Below, one piece after another: positions 36,285 to 45,832 of a stretch of DNA of 64,000 nucleotides. This DNA comes from Flavobacterium undicola (GTDB taxonomy: Bacteria; Bacteroidota; Bacteroidia; Flavobacteriales; Flavobacteriaceae), in NCBI RefSeq assembly GCF_009909155.2, contig NZ_JAAAPM020000013.1, positions 46,744 through 110,743 of the forward strand, in the 5' to 3' direction. The position numbers were made by a program, and so were the translations under genes. The notes below the pieces were generated by a model. The model did not search any database, was not told where the DNA came from, and saw nothing but the letters and a program-made list of their open reading frames with translations. Position 1 is the stretch's first letter. Every line of letters begins with the position of its first letter.

Positions 36285-37565
36285 ATGGAAAGAATTAATG
36301 AACTTATAGATCTATTACCTCCGGATTTAATCAATTTTGTCTTGGTTGTGCTATTCTCATTATTAATTGGACTAGAGCAAAGAAGACAATTTTTAAATTC
36401 AACAATAGGAAGTCGTTTTGGAACTGACCGAACTTTTACCCTTATTGGTATTCTTGGCTTTATACTTTATCGATTATCTCCTAGCACGCTAATTGCATTT
36501 CTAGGCGGAGGATTAATTCTGGGTTTATTTCTTGCGATATTTTATTTCAATAAAGGATTCCAGCAAAAAGAGTTCAGTTTGACATCAATAATTGTAGCAC
36601 TGATAACGTTTTGCCTTGCTCCAATTATTTACACACAACCCGATTTTCTGGTGATTTCGATAGTGGTTTCCGTTTTGATATTAGTCGAAATAAAAGAAGT
36701 TCTATTTGATTTTTCTAAAAAGATAGATGATAACGAATTCATCACTTTAGCAAAATTTCTTGTAATCGCCGGCATCATTCTTCCTTTACTTCCTAACGAG
36801 TCCATTTCTGAAATAATAAGTATTTCACCTTATAAATTTTGGCTAGCTATCGTAGCTGTTTCCGGAATTTCTTATTTCAGTTATTTGCTTAAAAAATTCG
36901 TTTTTACAAAATCAGGAATTGTACTCACAGGCATTTTAGGAGGACTTTATAGCAGTACTGCTACTACTTTTATTTTAGCTAAAAAAAGCAAAGAATTAGA
37001 GGAAGACAACAAAATAACAGCAGCCATAATCTTGGCAACAACCATGATGTTTATTCGCGTTTTTATTCTTGCCTTACTGTTCAATAAATCTATTGCGATG
37101 CAAATTGCTCCTGCCTTTGCCATTTTTGCAATTGTTTCTGCATTGATTGCTTTGTATTTTATTTGGTTAGATATACAAACAAATAAAACAGAAACGAAAC
37201 AAGAAATAAATTCGATGTCCAATCCTCTTGAATTTAAGACCTCATTGGTCTTTGGGATTCTCTTTATTGTATTTGTGCTACTTACAGGATTTGTCAATAA
37301 ACAATACGGAACTTCGGGAATCAAAACTTTGTCTTTTGTAGTGGGTGTTACTGACATTGATCCTTTTATTATGAATATTTTTCAAAGTAAATGGAGCACC
37401 ACTAACGGAGTTTTGGCTACAGCTGTTATTAATGCTGTAACGAGTAATAATCTTTTGAAAATGATTTATAGTATTACGCTTTCTAAAAAAAGCATTCGAA
37501 AACCAATTCTTTTTGGTTTTAGCATACTTATCATTATTGGCTTAGTAGTTTCGATTCTATTTTGA
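36285..37565 (+). CDS. MgtC/SapB-type membrane protein with DUF4010
   Basis: This 426-residue inner-membrane protein has about a dozen hydrophobic helices. The N-terminal MgtC/SapB part reads LINFVLVVLFSLLIGLEQRR and GTDRTFTLIGILGFI; the rest is DUF4010 (GILGGLYSSTATTFILAKKS, SFVVGVTDIDPFIMNIFQ). MgtC-like proteins are linked to magnesium and acid stress; the fused form has no proven transport activity. It is the last gene of the plus-strand group. Confidence 0.88.
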   Translation: MERINELIDLLPPDLINFVLVVLFSLLIGLEQRRQFLNSTIGSRFGTDRTFTLIGILGFILYRLSPSTLIAFLGGGLILGLFLAIFYFNKGFQQKEFSLTSIIVALITFCLAPIIYTQPDFLVISIVVSVLILVEIKEVLFDFSKKIDDNEFITLAKFLVIAGIILPLLPNESISEIISISPYKFWLAIVAVSGISYFSYLLKKFVFTKSGIVLTGILGGLYSSTATTFILAKKSKELEEDNKITAAIILATTMMFIRVFILALLFNKSIAMQIAPAFAIFAIVSALIALYFIWLDIQTNKTETKQEINSMSNPLEFKTSLVFGILFIVFVLLTGFVNKQYGTSGIKTLSFVVGVTDIDPFIMNIFQSKWSTTNGVLATAVINAVTSNNLLKMIYSITLSKKSIRKPILFGFSILIIIGLVVSILF

Positions 37566-37577
37566 AACTAGAAAATC

Positions 37578-37619
37578 AAAAAAGGCTGTTCAAAGTTTTA
37601 TACTTTAAACAGCCTTTTT
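37578..37619. terminator. Bidirectional terminator between the MgtC-like gene and guaB
   Basis: AAAAAAGGCTGTT (37578-37590) pairs with AAACAGCCTTTTT (about 37607-37619), with a T-rich tail on each strand. It sits between two convergent genes. Confidence 0.85.
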
Positions 37620-37639
37620 CTATGAATTAAGCTTTGAAA

Positions 37640-39112
37640 TTATCTGGAATAATTTGGAGCTTCTTTAGTAATTGTAACATTATGAGGATGACTTTCAGAA
37701 ATTCCACTTGAAGTTAAACGTACAAAACGTCCTGTTTCTTGCAAAGTAGCAATGTCTTTGGCTCCACAATATCCCATTCCGGCACGAAGTCCACCTACGA
37801 ACTGTAACATGCTTTCGTTCAATTCTCCTTTGTAAGGCACACGACCTACAATTCCTTCCGGAACTAACTTCTTAACATCATCTTCCACATCTTGGAAATA
37901 ACGGTCTTTAGAACCTGTTTGCATCGCTTCAACAGATCCCATTCCTCTATATGATTTGAATTTTCTTCCTTCAAAAATAATAGTTTCTCCCGGAGATTCT
38001 TTTGTTCCAGCTAAAAGTGAACCCAACATTACACAATCAGCTCCTGCAGCAATTGCTTTAGGGATATCTCCTGTGTAACGAATTCCACCATCGGCAATTA
38101 CAGGAACACCTGAACCTTTGATAGCGGCAGCTACCTCTAATACGGCTGAAAACTGAGGAAAACCAACACCTGCTACAATTCGGGTAGTACAAATAGAACC
38201 AGGTCCAATTCCTACTTTCACTCCATCAGCTCCATTTTCAACTAAATATTTAGCAGCTTCTGGCGTAGCAATATTTCCAACAATAACATCTAAGTTGGGA
38301 AATTTAGCCTTAACTAATTTTAAAACATCAACCACACCTTTAGTATGTCCGTGAGCTGTATCGATAATTACAGCGTCAACACCTGCGTTTACTAAAGCCG
38401 TAGCTCTTTCAACTGCATCGGCAGTAACTCCTAAAGCAGCAGCTACACGCAAACGTCCGTATTTATCTTTATTAGCATTTGGTTTTTGATTCAATTTAGT
38501 AATATCTCTAAATGTGATCAAACCCACTAATTTATTGTCTTTGTCTATTACAGGAAGTTTTTCGATTTTATGTCCTTGCAAAACTACTTCTGCTTGCTCT
38601 AAAGAAGTTCCTTCAGCAACAGTAACTAAGTTGTCCTTAGTCATTACCTCAACAATAGGTCGGGTACTGTTTTTTTCGAAACGCAAATCGCGGTTGGTAA
38701 CAATTCCTTTTAATTTTTGATTTTCATCAACAACAGGAATTCCACCAATACCGAATTCTTTCATTGCCAATTTTGCATCAGCAACAGTAGCATTAAGAGG
38801 CAAAGTAACCGGATCGATAATCATACCTGATTCGGCACGTTTTACTTTTCTTACTTTAGCAGCTTGCTGCTCAATAGTCATATTTTTATGTAAAACACCT
38901 ATTCCTCCTTCTTGTGCCATAGCAATTGCCATAGAACTTTCGGTTACGGTATCCATAGCTGCAGATACAATAGGAACGTTAAGTGTAATGTTTCTTGAAA
39001 ATTTTGTTTTGATACTCACTTCGCGAGGAAGCACATGGGAGTAATTAGGAACTAATAATACATCATCGTAAGTTAAACCTTCGCCGATAATCTTGGAGTT
39101 GTGTGCTATCAT
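37640..39112 (-). CDS. guaB: IMP dehydrogenase
   Basis: This 490-residue cytoplasmic enzyme oxidises IMP to XMP, the committed step of guanine nucleotide synthesis. The barrel is interrupted by two CBS domains (about 95-205, [24 protein letters not shown]). The catalytic loop [10 protein letters not shown] has Cys308, and the flap region has YRGMGS. On the minus strand a TATATTTG box (plus 39139-39146) lies just before the gene. Normal length, core gene. Confidence 0.97.
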   Translation of the reverse strand: MIAHNSKIIGEGLTYDDVLLVPNYSHVLPREVSIKTKFSRNITLNVPIVSAAMDTVTESSMAIAMAQEGGIGVLHKNMTIEQQAAKVRKVKRAESGMIIDPVTLPLNATVADAKLAMKEFGIGGIPVVDENQKLKGIVTNRDLRFEKNSTRPIVEVMTKDNLVTVAEGTSLEQAEVVLQGHKIEKLPVIDKDNKLVGLITFRDITKLNQKPNANKDKYGRLRVAAALGVTADAVERATALVNAGVDAVIIDTAHGHTKGVVDVLKLVKAKFPNLDVIVGNIATPEAAKYLVENGADGVKVGIGPGSICTTRIVAGVGFPQFSAVLEVAAAIKGSGVPVIADGGIRYTGDIPKAIAAGADCVMLGSLLAGTKESPGETIIFEGRKFKSYRGMGSVEAMQTGSKDRYFQDVEDDVKKLVPEGIVGRVPYKGELNESMLQFVGGLRAGMGYCGAKDIATLQETGRFVRLTSSGISESHPHNVTITKEAPNYSR

Positions 39113-39250
39113 GTTGCAATTTCTAGTTGAATTGCGTGCAAATATAGCAAATTATTTTGATTTAATATAATTAGAAATCCAATTAATTTAAGATGCTGTT
39201 TTGGAATCTAATCTCTCTTTATACCAATGTCTTTGAATAGCCCAGTCCTG

Positions 39251-39266
39251 TCTGCCGACAGGCAGA
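39251..39266. repeat. Short palindrome TCTGCC-GACA-GGCAGA
   Basis: A perfect six-base stem with a GACA loop lies between guaB and the DUF5723 gene. The surrounding CCTGTCTGCCGACAGGCAG phrase looks like a dispersed Bacteroidota palindrome. Confidence 0.5.
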
Positions 39267-39307
39267 TAGTAATGGATAGCTGGATTAGCTCCTTCTAAAA
39301 ATTAGAA

Positions 39308-40708
39308 TCAATACGGTGGCTCGTTACTGTCTTTGAAAATGAAATTAAATCCAAATTGGAACGAAAGACTTTTTGCCTTGGACACATCGCGGTATGCTAA
39401 CAGATTGTCTGCCATAAAATACATATTGAATAGTCCTAAATTTGCTGACAATCCAAGTCCAATATTGGTATAAGAATAAGAATCTAGCGTATAGGTTGCC
39501 TTGAGTTGTAATTTGTCTGAAAAATTTCTTTGATAAAAACCCGTTAAAGCGGTAATAGGCAATCTTGGCGTACTCATCATAAACAGCTGTGCTCCTACAG
39601 CATTTTTATAGCGTTTTTCCATTGCTGTACATACACAATCTTCTTCAGTTGAAATTCCATACGAATATTGATAAGAAGCATTTAATTTAATTGGGCGCCA
39701 AGTGGTGTATTTATTGTACAGTGTATCTGACTTAACGGCATCTTGAAAATCGCTATACACACTTCCTGGATCATCTAAATCAGTAAAACCAGGATTGATA
39801 CCTTCGTATTTATAATAGCCTTTGTAAGTGAAATTTTCCACGTCTTTAGTGTGCCTTATAAAACCAACATCAAGAATACTGGCTGTAATCTGGGTGTTTT
39901 TTTTAGGATAATACGTAAATCCTAAATCAAATCCCAAGCCCAAATCGCCGCCAAACAACAGTTGTTTTCTAACATCCGTCGCTACATCGCCATTGTAATT
40001 ATCGGCTGTGTATTTTGAAATCCCGGAAGTTCTTAATTCTAAATCTGAACTGATAATTTGTTCGTACATCGTTGTATTAGATGGTCGTGTAACTATGTAT
40101 CCTGAATTTCTAGTCGAAGTGGCATTGAATCCGCTAAAATAAATTTTTCCCCTTGCTCCTACTATCAGTTTTTCGGAAACATTTTTATGATAACCCACAT
40201 GCAACACCGATAGCATTTCGGCTTTCGCACTCAAATCAGATAAATTAAATGATTTACCTATGTAATTTTGATTACCATCCAAGGCTAAAACAACCACATC
40301 CTTAGGCATATAACTCCAGAAATCAAATTCCTGATACATTCCAAACGAAAGATAACCTTTGTCTTCAAGCCAGTCTCCTAATTTAATTCCGCCATTAAAA
40401 ATCTCGATTTGCTCGTTTATAGCCAGATGATCATTTCTGTTTGTGGAATACACTGCATTTCGCAACTTCTGATTAAAATTGACTCCGTCATTGGCAAATA
40501 AATCATAAGTAGAAAAACCGCTCGACCCCACTTTAAAGGACATGCCCGAAAGTAAGGGAACTCCAAAATAATACCTATACTTGAAATCGGCTCCCGGATT
40601 AGTCATTAACGACTGAGGAACTGAAGTGAGATTATACAATATTTGCTTGTTTTGAGAAAAGCAACTGATCGAAATAAAAACTAACAAAAATAAAAATCCT
40701 TTTCTCAT
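39308..40708 (-). CDS. DUF5723 outer-membrane beta-barrel protein
   Basis: This 466-residue protein has a signal peptide (about 1-18, ending CFSQ) followed by amphipathic beta-strands in the DUF5723 pattern: NLTSVPQSLMTNPGADFKYRYYFGVPLLSGMSFKVGSSGFS near the start, and many Tyr/Gly-rich strands to the C-terminus. It is expected to be an outer-membrane barrel; the function of the family is unknown. Its ATG overlaps the final base of the upstream lipoprotein gene, so the two are coupled. Confidence 0.87.
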   Translation of the reverse strand: MRKGFLFLLVFISISCFSQNKQILYNLTSVPQSLMTNPGADFKYRYYFGVPLLSGMSFKVGSSGFSTYDLFANDGVNFNQKLRNAVYSTNRNDHLAINEQIEIFNGGIKLGDWLEDKGYLSFGMYQEFDFWSYMPKDVVVLALDGNQNYIGKSFNLSDLSAKAEMLSVLHVGYHKNVSEKLIVGARGKIYFSGFNATSTRNSGYIVTRPSNTTMYEQIISSDLELRTSGISKYTADNYNGDVATDVRKQLLFGGDLGLGFDLGFTYYPKKNTQITASILDVGFIRHTKDVENFTYKGYYKYEGINPGFTDLDDPGSVYSDFQDAVKSDTLYNKYTTWRPIKLNASYQYSYGISTEEDCVCTAMEKRYKNAVGAQLFMMSTPRLPITALTGFYQRNFSDKLQLKATYTLDSYSYTNIGLGLSANLGLFNMYFMADNLLAYRDVSKAKSLSFQFGFNFIFKDSNEPPY

Positions 40709-41256
40709 TATATTGTCAAATAAACGGTAGCGCTAGAGCGCAATACTAAACTTCCCGGACTATTTTGATTCAAAGCTGGCCCTGGAGCCTTCTCAATTAA
40801 GAATCCCATTTTTGTGGCTCTCTTCAATAAATCTAATCTTGCATTTTGAAAAATTTCAATACGCGTAATTGTATTAGCAGAACCTGAATAGGCCGGTATA
40901 TCAAATTTTATGGTAGTCAATGGGTTATTATTGGAATCTGATAAAACAATAGTAAATTTAAAAGCGCGGTTAATAGTATTATTTATTTCAAAATAAAAAT
41001 CAGCTCTTTGCAAATAACTCTTAAAATACTTATCTCTAAAAACATCAAACTCCTCATCGTCAAATGCTAAATCATATTCAGAACCATCTGGGGCAATAAA
41101 GGCTGATGCAGGAATATCAAAATGACTAAAATTCCCCACAATAACCGGTGTTAGTTTTAAATCACTGGCCTGATTAAAATCTAAATCACTGGTACAGGAA
41201 AAAGAGCACATTAAAATAAGTGCTAAACAGATTCTATTTAAGTAATAATTTTTCAT
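40708..41256 (-). CDS. Lipoprotein of unknown function, coupled to the DUF5723 gene
   Basis: This 182-residue protein has a lipoprotein signal ending near LMCSFSC, followed by a predicted beta-sandwich (DLKLTPVIVGNFSHFDIPASAF..., FYFEINNTINRAFKFTIVLSD). I recognise no named family, but such lipoproteins commonly precede DUF5723 genes in Flavobacteriia. It overlaps the barrel gene by one base, so the products probably work together at the outer membrane. Confidence 0.8.
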   Translation of the reverse strand: MKNYYLNRICLALILMCSFSCTSDLDFNQASDLKLTPVIVGNFSHFDIPASAFIAPDGSEYDLAFDDEEFDVFRDKYFKSYLQRADFYFEINNTINRAFKFTIVLSDSNNNPLTTIKFDIPAYSGSANTITRIEIFQNARLDLLKRATKMGFLIEKAPGPALNQNSPGSLVLRSSATVYLTI

Positions 41257-41322
41257 TGCGTTACTTTCAATTTCATTAAGCTAAAAACGAAATTAGATTA
41301 TAATTATTATAAATGCAGCTCA

Positions 41323-42186
41323 TTAATAAAACGTCCCAAACAACTTGGATGCTTCATTATAAGCACTTTCAAAACTCAAAGGATTCAACTTTAAATTTTC
41401 TTTATTTGCTGTAAAATAAGACAAGAGCTTTTCGGTAGGCATATTGCCAGTCAATTCGTCTTTAGCCATTGGACATCCTCCAAAACCCTGAATAGCACCA
41501 TCAAATCTTCGACAACCCGCCTGATGTGCCGCTTCTATTTTTTCAAACCATTTATCGTAAGTGGTATGCAAATGGGCACCAAACTCAATTTGAGGATATT
41601 TAGGAATTAAATTCGAAAACAAATACCGAATCACTTCTGGCGTGGAACTACCAATAGTATCTGACAGCGAAAGTATCTTCACTCCCATAGCCGCTAATTT
41701 TTCAGTCCACTCACTCACAATATCCACATTCCAAGGATCTCCGTAAGGATTTCCAAAACCCATAGACAAATAAGCTACCACTTCTTTGTTCTTCTTATCG
41801 GCTATTTCCAGAATTTCTTGTAAACTAACAATCGATTCGGCAATAGTTTTATGGGTATTTCGCATTTGAAAATTTTCCGAAATCGAAAAAGGAAAACCTA
41901 AATAGTGAATGGGTTCAAATTGAGCAGCCAGTTCAGCTCCCTGAGTATTAGCAATAATGGCTAACAACTTACTGGTAGTTTTAGATAAATCCAATTGGTC
42001 TAAAACCGCTGCGGTATCTTGCATTTGCGGAACAGCTCTTGGCGAAACAAAACTTCCAAAATCGATGGTGTCAAATCCTACTCGCAATAAAGATTGAATG
42101 TATGCCACTTTCCTTTCCGTAGGAATAAAGCTTTTAATGCCTTGCATGGCATCACGGGGACATTCTATAATTTTTATTGGTTCCAT
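41323..42186 (-). CDS. Hydroxymethylglutaryl-CoA lyase
   Basis: This 287-residue enzyme splits HMG-CoA into acetyl-CoA and acetoacetate at the end of leucine breakdown. The DRE-TIM barrel shows IIECPRDAMQGIKSFIPTERK, DFGSFVSPRAVPQMQD, LSLSDTIGSSTPE, the metal ligands of FGAHLHTTYDKW and the catalytic signature GFGGCPMAKDELTGNMPTE. I start at ATG 42186 (MEPIKIIE); the open frame runs 48 codons further upstream through hairpin and repeat DNA that does not look like protein. Confidence 0.92.
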   Translation of the reverse strand: MEPIKIIECPRDAMQGIKSFIPTERKVAYIQSLLRVGFDTIDFGSFVSPRAVPQMQDTAAVLDQLDLSKTTSKLLAIIANTQGAELAAQFEPIHYLGFPFSISENFQMRNTHKTIAESIVSLQEILEIADKKNKEVVAYLSMGFGNPYGDPWNVDIVSEWTEKLAAMGVKILSLSDTIGSSTPEVIRYLFSNLIPKYPQIEFGAHLHTTYDKWFEKIEAAHQAGCRRFDGAIQGFGGCPMAKDELTGNMPTEKLLSYFTANKENLKLNPLSFESAYNEASKLFGTFY

Positions 42187-42236
42187 AGATTTCAAAGATA
42201 CTAAAACTTGCAAAGTGGCAAAATTTAGAATCAACA

Positions 42237-42270
42237 AAAAAGCGCAACTCTGTTGAAGAATTACGCTTTT
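42237..42270 (-). terminator. Terminator after pyrD
   Basis: On the minus strand AAAAGCGTAA pairs with TTGCGCTTTTTT. It lies downstream of pyrD and upstream of the HMG-CoA lyase gene, separating the two transcripts. Confidence 0.75.
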
Positions 42271-42292
42271 ATAATTTATTCCACTATTATGC

Positions 42293-42440
42293 AAAGATTC
42301 GCAAAGAAAATTAGAAAACTTTAACTGCAAAGTTTGAAAAAAGTTTTCGCAAAATTCACAGAGTTAAAAAACAATCCGTTTTATCAACTATCCATTTTAA
42401 AGTAAAAAACTTAGCGAATCTTTGCGTTATAATCCAGTCA
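42293..42440. repeat. TTTGCG-type dispersed intergenic repeat
   Basis: Repeated phrases such as GCAAAGATTCGCAAAG (42293 onward) and GCGAATCTTTGCGTTA (42414-42429) face each other in inverted orientation. The same phrases recur near 48,700-48,860 and 51,230-51,265 in this window. Confidence 0.55.
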
Positions 42441-42444
42441 TTAA

Positions 42445-43464
42445 TTACAAACGACTTAAAATCTTTTTATTGATGGCTTTTACCAAGGCTGGACCTTCAT
42501 AAATAAAACCGGTGTACAATTGCACCAAACTAGCTCCCGCTTCTAATTTTTCGATAGCATCATCGGCAGAATGGATTCCTCCTACTCCAATAATTGGAAA
42601 AGCCTTATTGCTTTTTTGCGAAAGAAAACGAATTACCTCAGTAGAACGTTTGGTCAACGGTTTTCCAGATAATCCTCCCATTTCTGTTTTATTTTCCGAC
42701 TGTAAACCTTCACGGGAAATAGTGGTATTAGTTGCAATTACACCCGCAATTTGGGTTTCCTTTACAATATCAATAATATCTAATAATTGCTCATCAGTTA
42801 AATCAGGAGCAATTTTTAATAGAATTGGTTTTTGTTTGGCTTTCGCTAAATTCTGATTCTGCAAAGTTTGCAACAACTGAGTTAACGGTTCTTTATCCTG
42901 TAAAGCACGCAAATTTGGCGTATTAGGCGAACTCACATTCACCACAAAATAATCGACATAATCATATAAAGCATCAAAACAGATTTCGTAATCCGAAGTA
43001 GCTTCTTCGTTAGGAGTTAGTTTATTTTTACCAATGTTTCCACCAATTAAAACCCCAGGATTTGATTTGAGCCTTTCAACCGCTTCCAGAACACCGCCGT
43101 TATTAAATCCCATTCGGTTAATAATTGCTGAATCTTCTCTAAGACGAAACAAACGTGTTTTTGGATTACCTTCCTGCCCTTTTGGCGTTAAAGTTCCTAT
43201 TTCGATGAAACCAAAACCAAAGTTAGACAACTCCTTATACAATTTGGCATCCTTATCAAAACCGGCAGCTAAACCTACAGGATTTTTAAATTTTAACCCC
43301 AAAACTTCCGTTTCTAATCTTTTGTCATTTACTAAATAAAGCGACTTATAAATGGCAGAAAAACCAGGTATTTTAGAAGTAATACGAACTAATGAAAAGG
43401 TAAAGTGATGTATTTTTTCTGGATCAAAACAAAAAAATAGCGGTCGGATAAGCTGTTTATACAT
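42445..43464 (-). CDS. pyrD: Dihydroorotate dehydrogenase (quinone), class 2
   Basis: This 339-residue membrane-associated flavoenzyme makes orotate in pyrimidine synthesis and passes electrons to quinone. The N-terminal helix ([25 protein letters not shown]) is the class 2 membrane hook. Catalytic [14 protein letters not shown] has the active Ser, and the FMN site [27 protein letters not shown] ends the barrel. A minus-strand TATTTTTG box (plus 43484-43491) lies just upstream. Normal length, core gene. Confidence 0.96.
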   Translation of the reverse strand: MYKQLIRPLFFCFDPEKIHHFTFSLVRITSKIPGFSAIYKSLYLVNDKRLETEVLGLKFKNPVGLAAGFDKDAKLYKELSNFGFGFIEIGTLTPKGQEGNPKTRLFRLREDSAIINRMGFNNGGVLEAVERLKSNPGVLIGGNIGKNKLTPNEEATSDYEICFDALYDYVDYFVVNVSSPNTPNLRALQDKEPLTQLLQTLQNQNLAKAKQKPILLKIAPDLTDEQLLDIIDIVKETQIAGVIATNTTISREGLQSENKTEMGGLSGKPLTKRSTEVIRFLSQKSNKAFPIIGVGGIHSADDAIEKLEAGASLVQLYTGFIYEGPALVKAINKKILSRL

Positions 43465-43773
43465 AGGAGTTTAATTTGTGCTGCAAAAATAGAATTATCT
43501 AATGGATAATTAAATATTTCTAAAAAAATTATAACCCCCGATTTGATTTGGCTACAGCCAAAGAATAAACACCTCAAATAAACATTAGTTAAACAAAGCA
43601 CAAAACCCCGACAAAAAACAATACAAACCACTAAATAACAAATACTTACAACAACACCATTCTACCTACTATATTCAAATAAAAAAAGGAGCGTTTTTCA
43701 GTGATTTTTCTTATGTTGTAAAAAGCAAATCAATTAGTACAATCTACTTTTTATCAACTTAAAATGCATCATC
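43465..43773. other. Intergenic region between pyrD and the coiled-coil pseudogene
   Basis: About 310 bases with the minus-strand -7 box of pyrD at 43484-43491 and otherwise AT-rich DNA with no gene, RNA or repeat that I can support. Confidence 0.4.
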
Positions 43774-44214
43774 ATGAAACTAAAATCAATTTTCACCATC
43801 GTAATGCTTTCTAGTTTTCAACTTTTTCTGACTCAGAATACTACAAATGACACTATAAAGTTAGCAACAAAGACTACTATAACTACAGTAACGACGGTTA
43901 AAGACACGATATAAAAGTTATTCCACAAGTAAGTTACCGCTACAGTGGCTAGTGATTCTGAAAAAGAAGCATTAAAAAAAGATTCCAAAATCCTTAATGC
44001 AAAAATAAAAGAGGAGAAAATAGCATTGAAAGAGTCTAAGAAAACCGAACAGGAACAAAAAGAATTTGAGAAAAAACAAAAAGCAGGCGAAAAACAGCAG
44101 GACAAAATTCTTTCAGGCGAAAAATCGGTTAGCAAGTTGAAAGCTAAAATTTCTAATGAAGAAAAAAGTTTATCCAACAATAAGGAAAAATTCGAATTTC
44201 TTCCATCATTTTGA
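43774..44214 (+). pseudogene. Exported Lys/Glu-rich coiled-coil protein gene with two in-frame stops
   Basis: ATG 43774 opens a frame with a signal peptide (MKLKSIFTIVMLSSFQLFL) and a Thr-rich segment. TAA at 43912-43914 and again at 43930-43932 interrupt it. The same frame then continues without further stops to TGA 44212-44214, encoding a Lys/Glu-rich coiled coil (EKEALKKDSKILNAKIKEEK, EQEQKEFEKKQKAGEKQQDK). The two halves stay in register, so simple nonsense mutations, not a frameshift, broke it. The intact product would be about 146 residues. I recognise no named family. Confidence 0.65.
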
Positions 44215-44310
44215 ATAATAAGCAATACTACCTCTGTATCTGTTACTCTCTTTGTATAATTTATCCTATAGTCGAAATGACAAAATCATTTTATAGCATT
44301 TTTTATCTTA

Positions 44311-44356
44311 ACAAAAAAAGTACAATAAGAAAATTTTCTCATTGTACTTTTTTTGT
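44311..44356. terminator. Near-perfect palindrome, terminator of the peroxiredoxin gene
   Basis: ACAAAAAAAGTACAATAAGA (44311-44330) pairs with the complementary arm ending at 44356, with one mismatch, and T runs on both strands. It follows the stop of the minus-strand peroxiredoxin gene. Confidence 0.85.
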
Positions 44357-44372
44357 AACCAGAACCTAAAAA

Positions 44373-45011
44373 TTACTTATTAGGCTGTGGTGTCATTCTT
44401 AAGTAATATTTAATGCGATTAAATCCTTTTGGGAATTTCGCTGGAATATCTTCATCTGGTATTGATGGAGAAATAACCACATCCTGACCGTCTTTCCAGT
44501 TGGCTGGTGTAGCTACACTATAATTAGCCGTTAATTGCAAACTATCAATTACACGTAGCAATTCGTCAAAATTTCTTCCTGTCGAAGCTGGATACGTCAA
44601 GATCAATTTTACTTTTTTATCAGCTCCAATAATAAATACTGAACGAACGGTGAAAGTATCATTCGCATTTGGATGAATCATATCATACAAATTAGCTACT
44701 TCTTTGTTCTCGTCAGCGATAATTGGGTATTGTAAAGTTACATTCTGAGTTTCTTCGATGTCTTTAATCCAGTTTAAATGCGACTCTAATCCGTCAACAC
44801 TTAATGCAATAACCTTGGTATTTCTTTTTTGGAATTCAGGGAAATAATTTGCCACAGTTCCTAATTCTGTTGTACAAACTGGTGTAAAATCAGATGGATG
44901 CGAAAATAAAACACCCCAAGAATCTCCTAACCATTCGTGAAATTGTACTGTACCTTGTGTAGTTTCTGCTTTAAAATCCGGAGCCGTATCTCCTAAACGT
45001 ATTGTTGCCAT
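44373..45011 (-). CDS. 1-Cys peroxiredoxin (Prx6 type)
   Basis: This 212-residue cytoplasmic protein reduces peroxides. The peroxidatic Cys46 sits in the Prx6 motif DFTPVCTTELG, and the C-terminal extension (NWKDGQDVVISPSIPDEDIPAKFPKGF) is typical of the subgroup. I see no resolving Cys, so thiol recycling needs an external partner. Monocistronic, with a palindromic terminator after it. Confidence 0.96.
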   Translation of the reverse strand: MATIRLGDTAPDFKAETTQGTVQFHEWLGDSWGVLFSHPSDFTPVCTTELGTVANYFPEFQKRNTKVIALSVDGLESHLNWIKDIEETQNVTLQYPIIADENKEVANLYDMIHPNANDTFTVRSVFIIGADKKVKLILTYPASTGRNFDELLRVIDSLQLTANYSVATPANWKDGQDVVISPSIPDEDIPAKFPKGFNRIKYYLRMTPQPNK

Positions 45012-45102
45012 TTTTATCTATTTTTAATTCCGAATAAAGTTAAACAAAAAACACTGATAGCGGTTTAATAAGAATAAAATATTTGTTAAAGAAGAAATGG
45101 CT

Positions 45103-45375
45103 TTATTTGGTACGTTTTAATTTCACGGGACTTTGGCGGGAATCAAATACGTCAAAAATTTCGACAGTATTATTTTCGCCATTAACCCAATAAATAATCT
45201 TATAATTTTTGTAAACTAAATAACGATATTCTTTAGAACTATTTTCTAAATACTGTTCTATTTGCCCAATTCTTGGTTGCTTTTTTAGTTTTAGAGTTTC
45301 TTTAGTAATTCCAACAACAAGCTTTCTAGCAACGTTTATACTTGCTTTTTCTTTGTAGTAATCAAATATCTTCAA
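45103..45375 (-). CDS. RelE/ParE-family toxin
   Basis: This 90-residue basic protein matches the ParE fold: ITKETLKLKKQPRIGQIEQYLENSSKEYRYLVYKNYKIIYWVNGENNTVEIFDVFDSRQSP. ParE members poison gyrase and RelE members cut mRNA; the sequence does not decide between them. A small partner gene precedes it by 34 bases on the same strand. The pair stands next to a presumed defence cassette. Confidence 0.87.
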   Translation of the reverse strand: MKIFDYYKEKASINVARKLVVGITKETLKLKKQPRIGQIEQYLENSSKEYRYLVYKNYKIIYWVNGENNTVEIFDVFDSRQSPVKLKRTK

Positions 45376-45409
45376 AGTTCATTTTTAGAAAAATCTGTCC
45401 AATAAATTT

Positions 45410-45646
45410 TCAACTCCATTTTTCTATCTCAGAAAGTAATTGATTTGATTCAGTTAAGCGACCGTTTAGAGAATCATCTATGGATTGATCGATTCTTTTT
45501 TGATATTCCTGCAAACTCATAGGAGAAAATTCAGAATCATTTTTTGTTTCTTTCTCTAATAATTTTTCCAAAAGAAAAATAGCCTTCTCACTTTCTAATT
45601 TTAGAAATTCTTGAACAAATAATATTTTTCTAGTTTGCAAGTCCAT
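45410..45646 (-). CDS. Probable antitoxin of the RelE/ParE pair
   Basis: This 78-residue acidic helical protein (DLQTRKILFVQEFLKLESEKAIFLLEKLLEKE, ...LQEYQKRIDQSIDDSLNGRLTESNQLLSEIEKW) has the length and end motif (D-S-L-N-G-R, E-I-E-K-W) of antitoxins found with ParE toxins in Bacteroidota. It is read first in the pair. The call rests on size, position and this motif. Confidence 0.78.
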   Translation of the reverse strand: MDLQTRKILFVQEFLKLESEKAIFLLEKLLEKETKNDSEFSPMSLQEYQKRIDQSIDDSLNGRLTESNQLLSEIEKWS

Positions 45647-45832
45647 TTTTTAATCTTTTTTCAAATTTACAAATAATCTTGGAAAAGGATTAATTGTTAA
45701 CCTAATCTTTCATCAAGGTTACATAACCAAATAGTCTACAAACCCAACAAAATCAACCACACACTTTAAAAAAAACTACAAATAGCTACATTAACATTTG
45801 TAAACATAAAACTTCAGGAAACCACTTTTTTA

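Noticed and set aside
42187..42330. N-terminal extension of the HMG-CoA lyase gene
   Set aside because: It reads through a pyrD terminator and repeat DNA; ATG 42186 gives the family start.
43389..43631. 80-codon minus-strand frame at the pyrD start
   Set aside because: It overlaps the N-terminal codons and promoter of pyrD and has no family features.
43833..44225. Minus-strand 130-codon frame
   Set aside because: It is the complement of the Lys/Glu-rich coiled coil, which gives Ser/Phe/Leu-rich artefacts.
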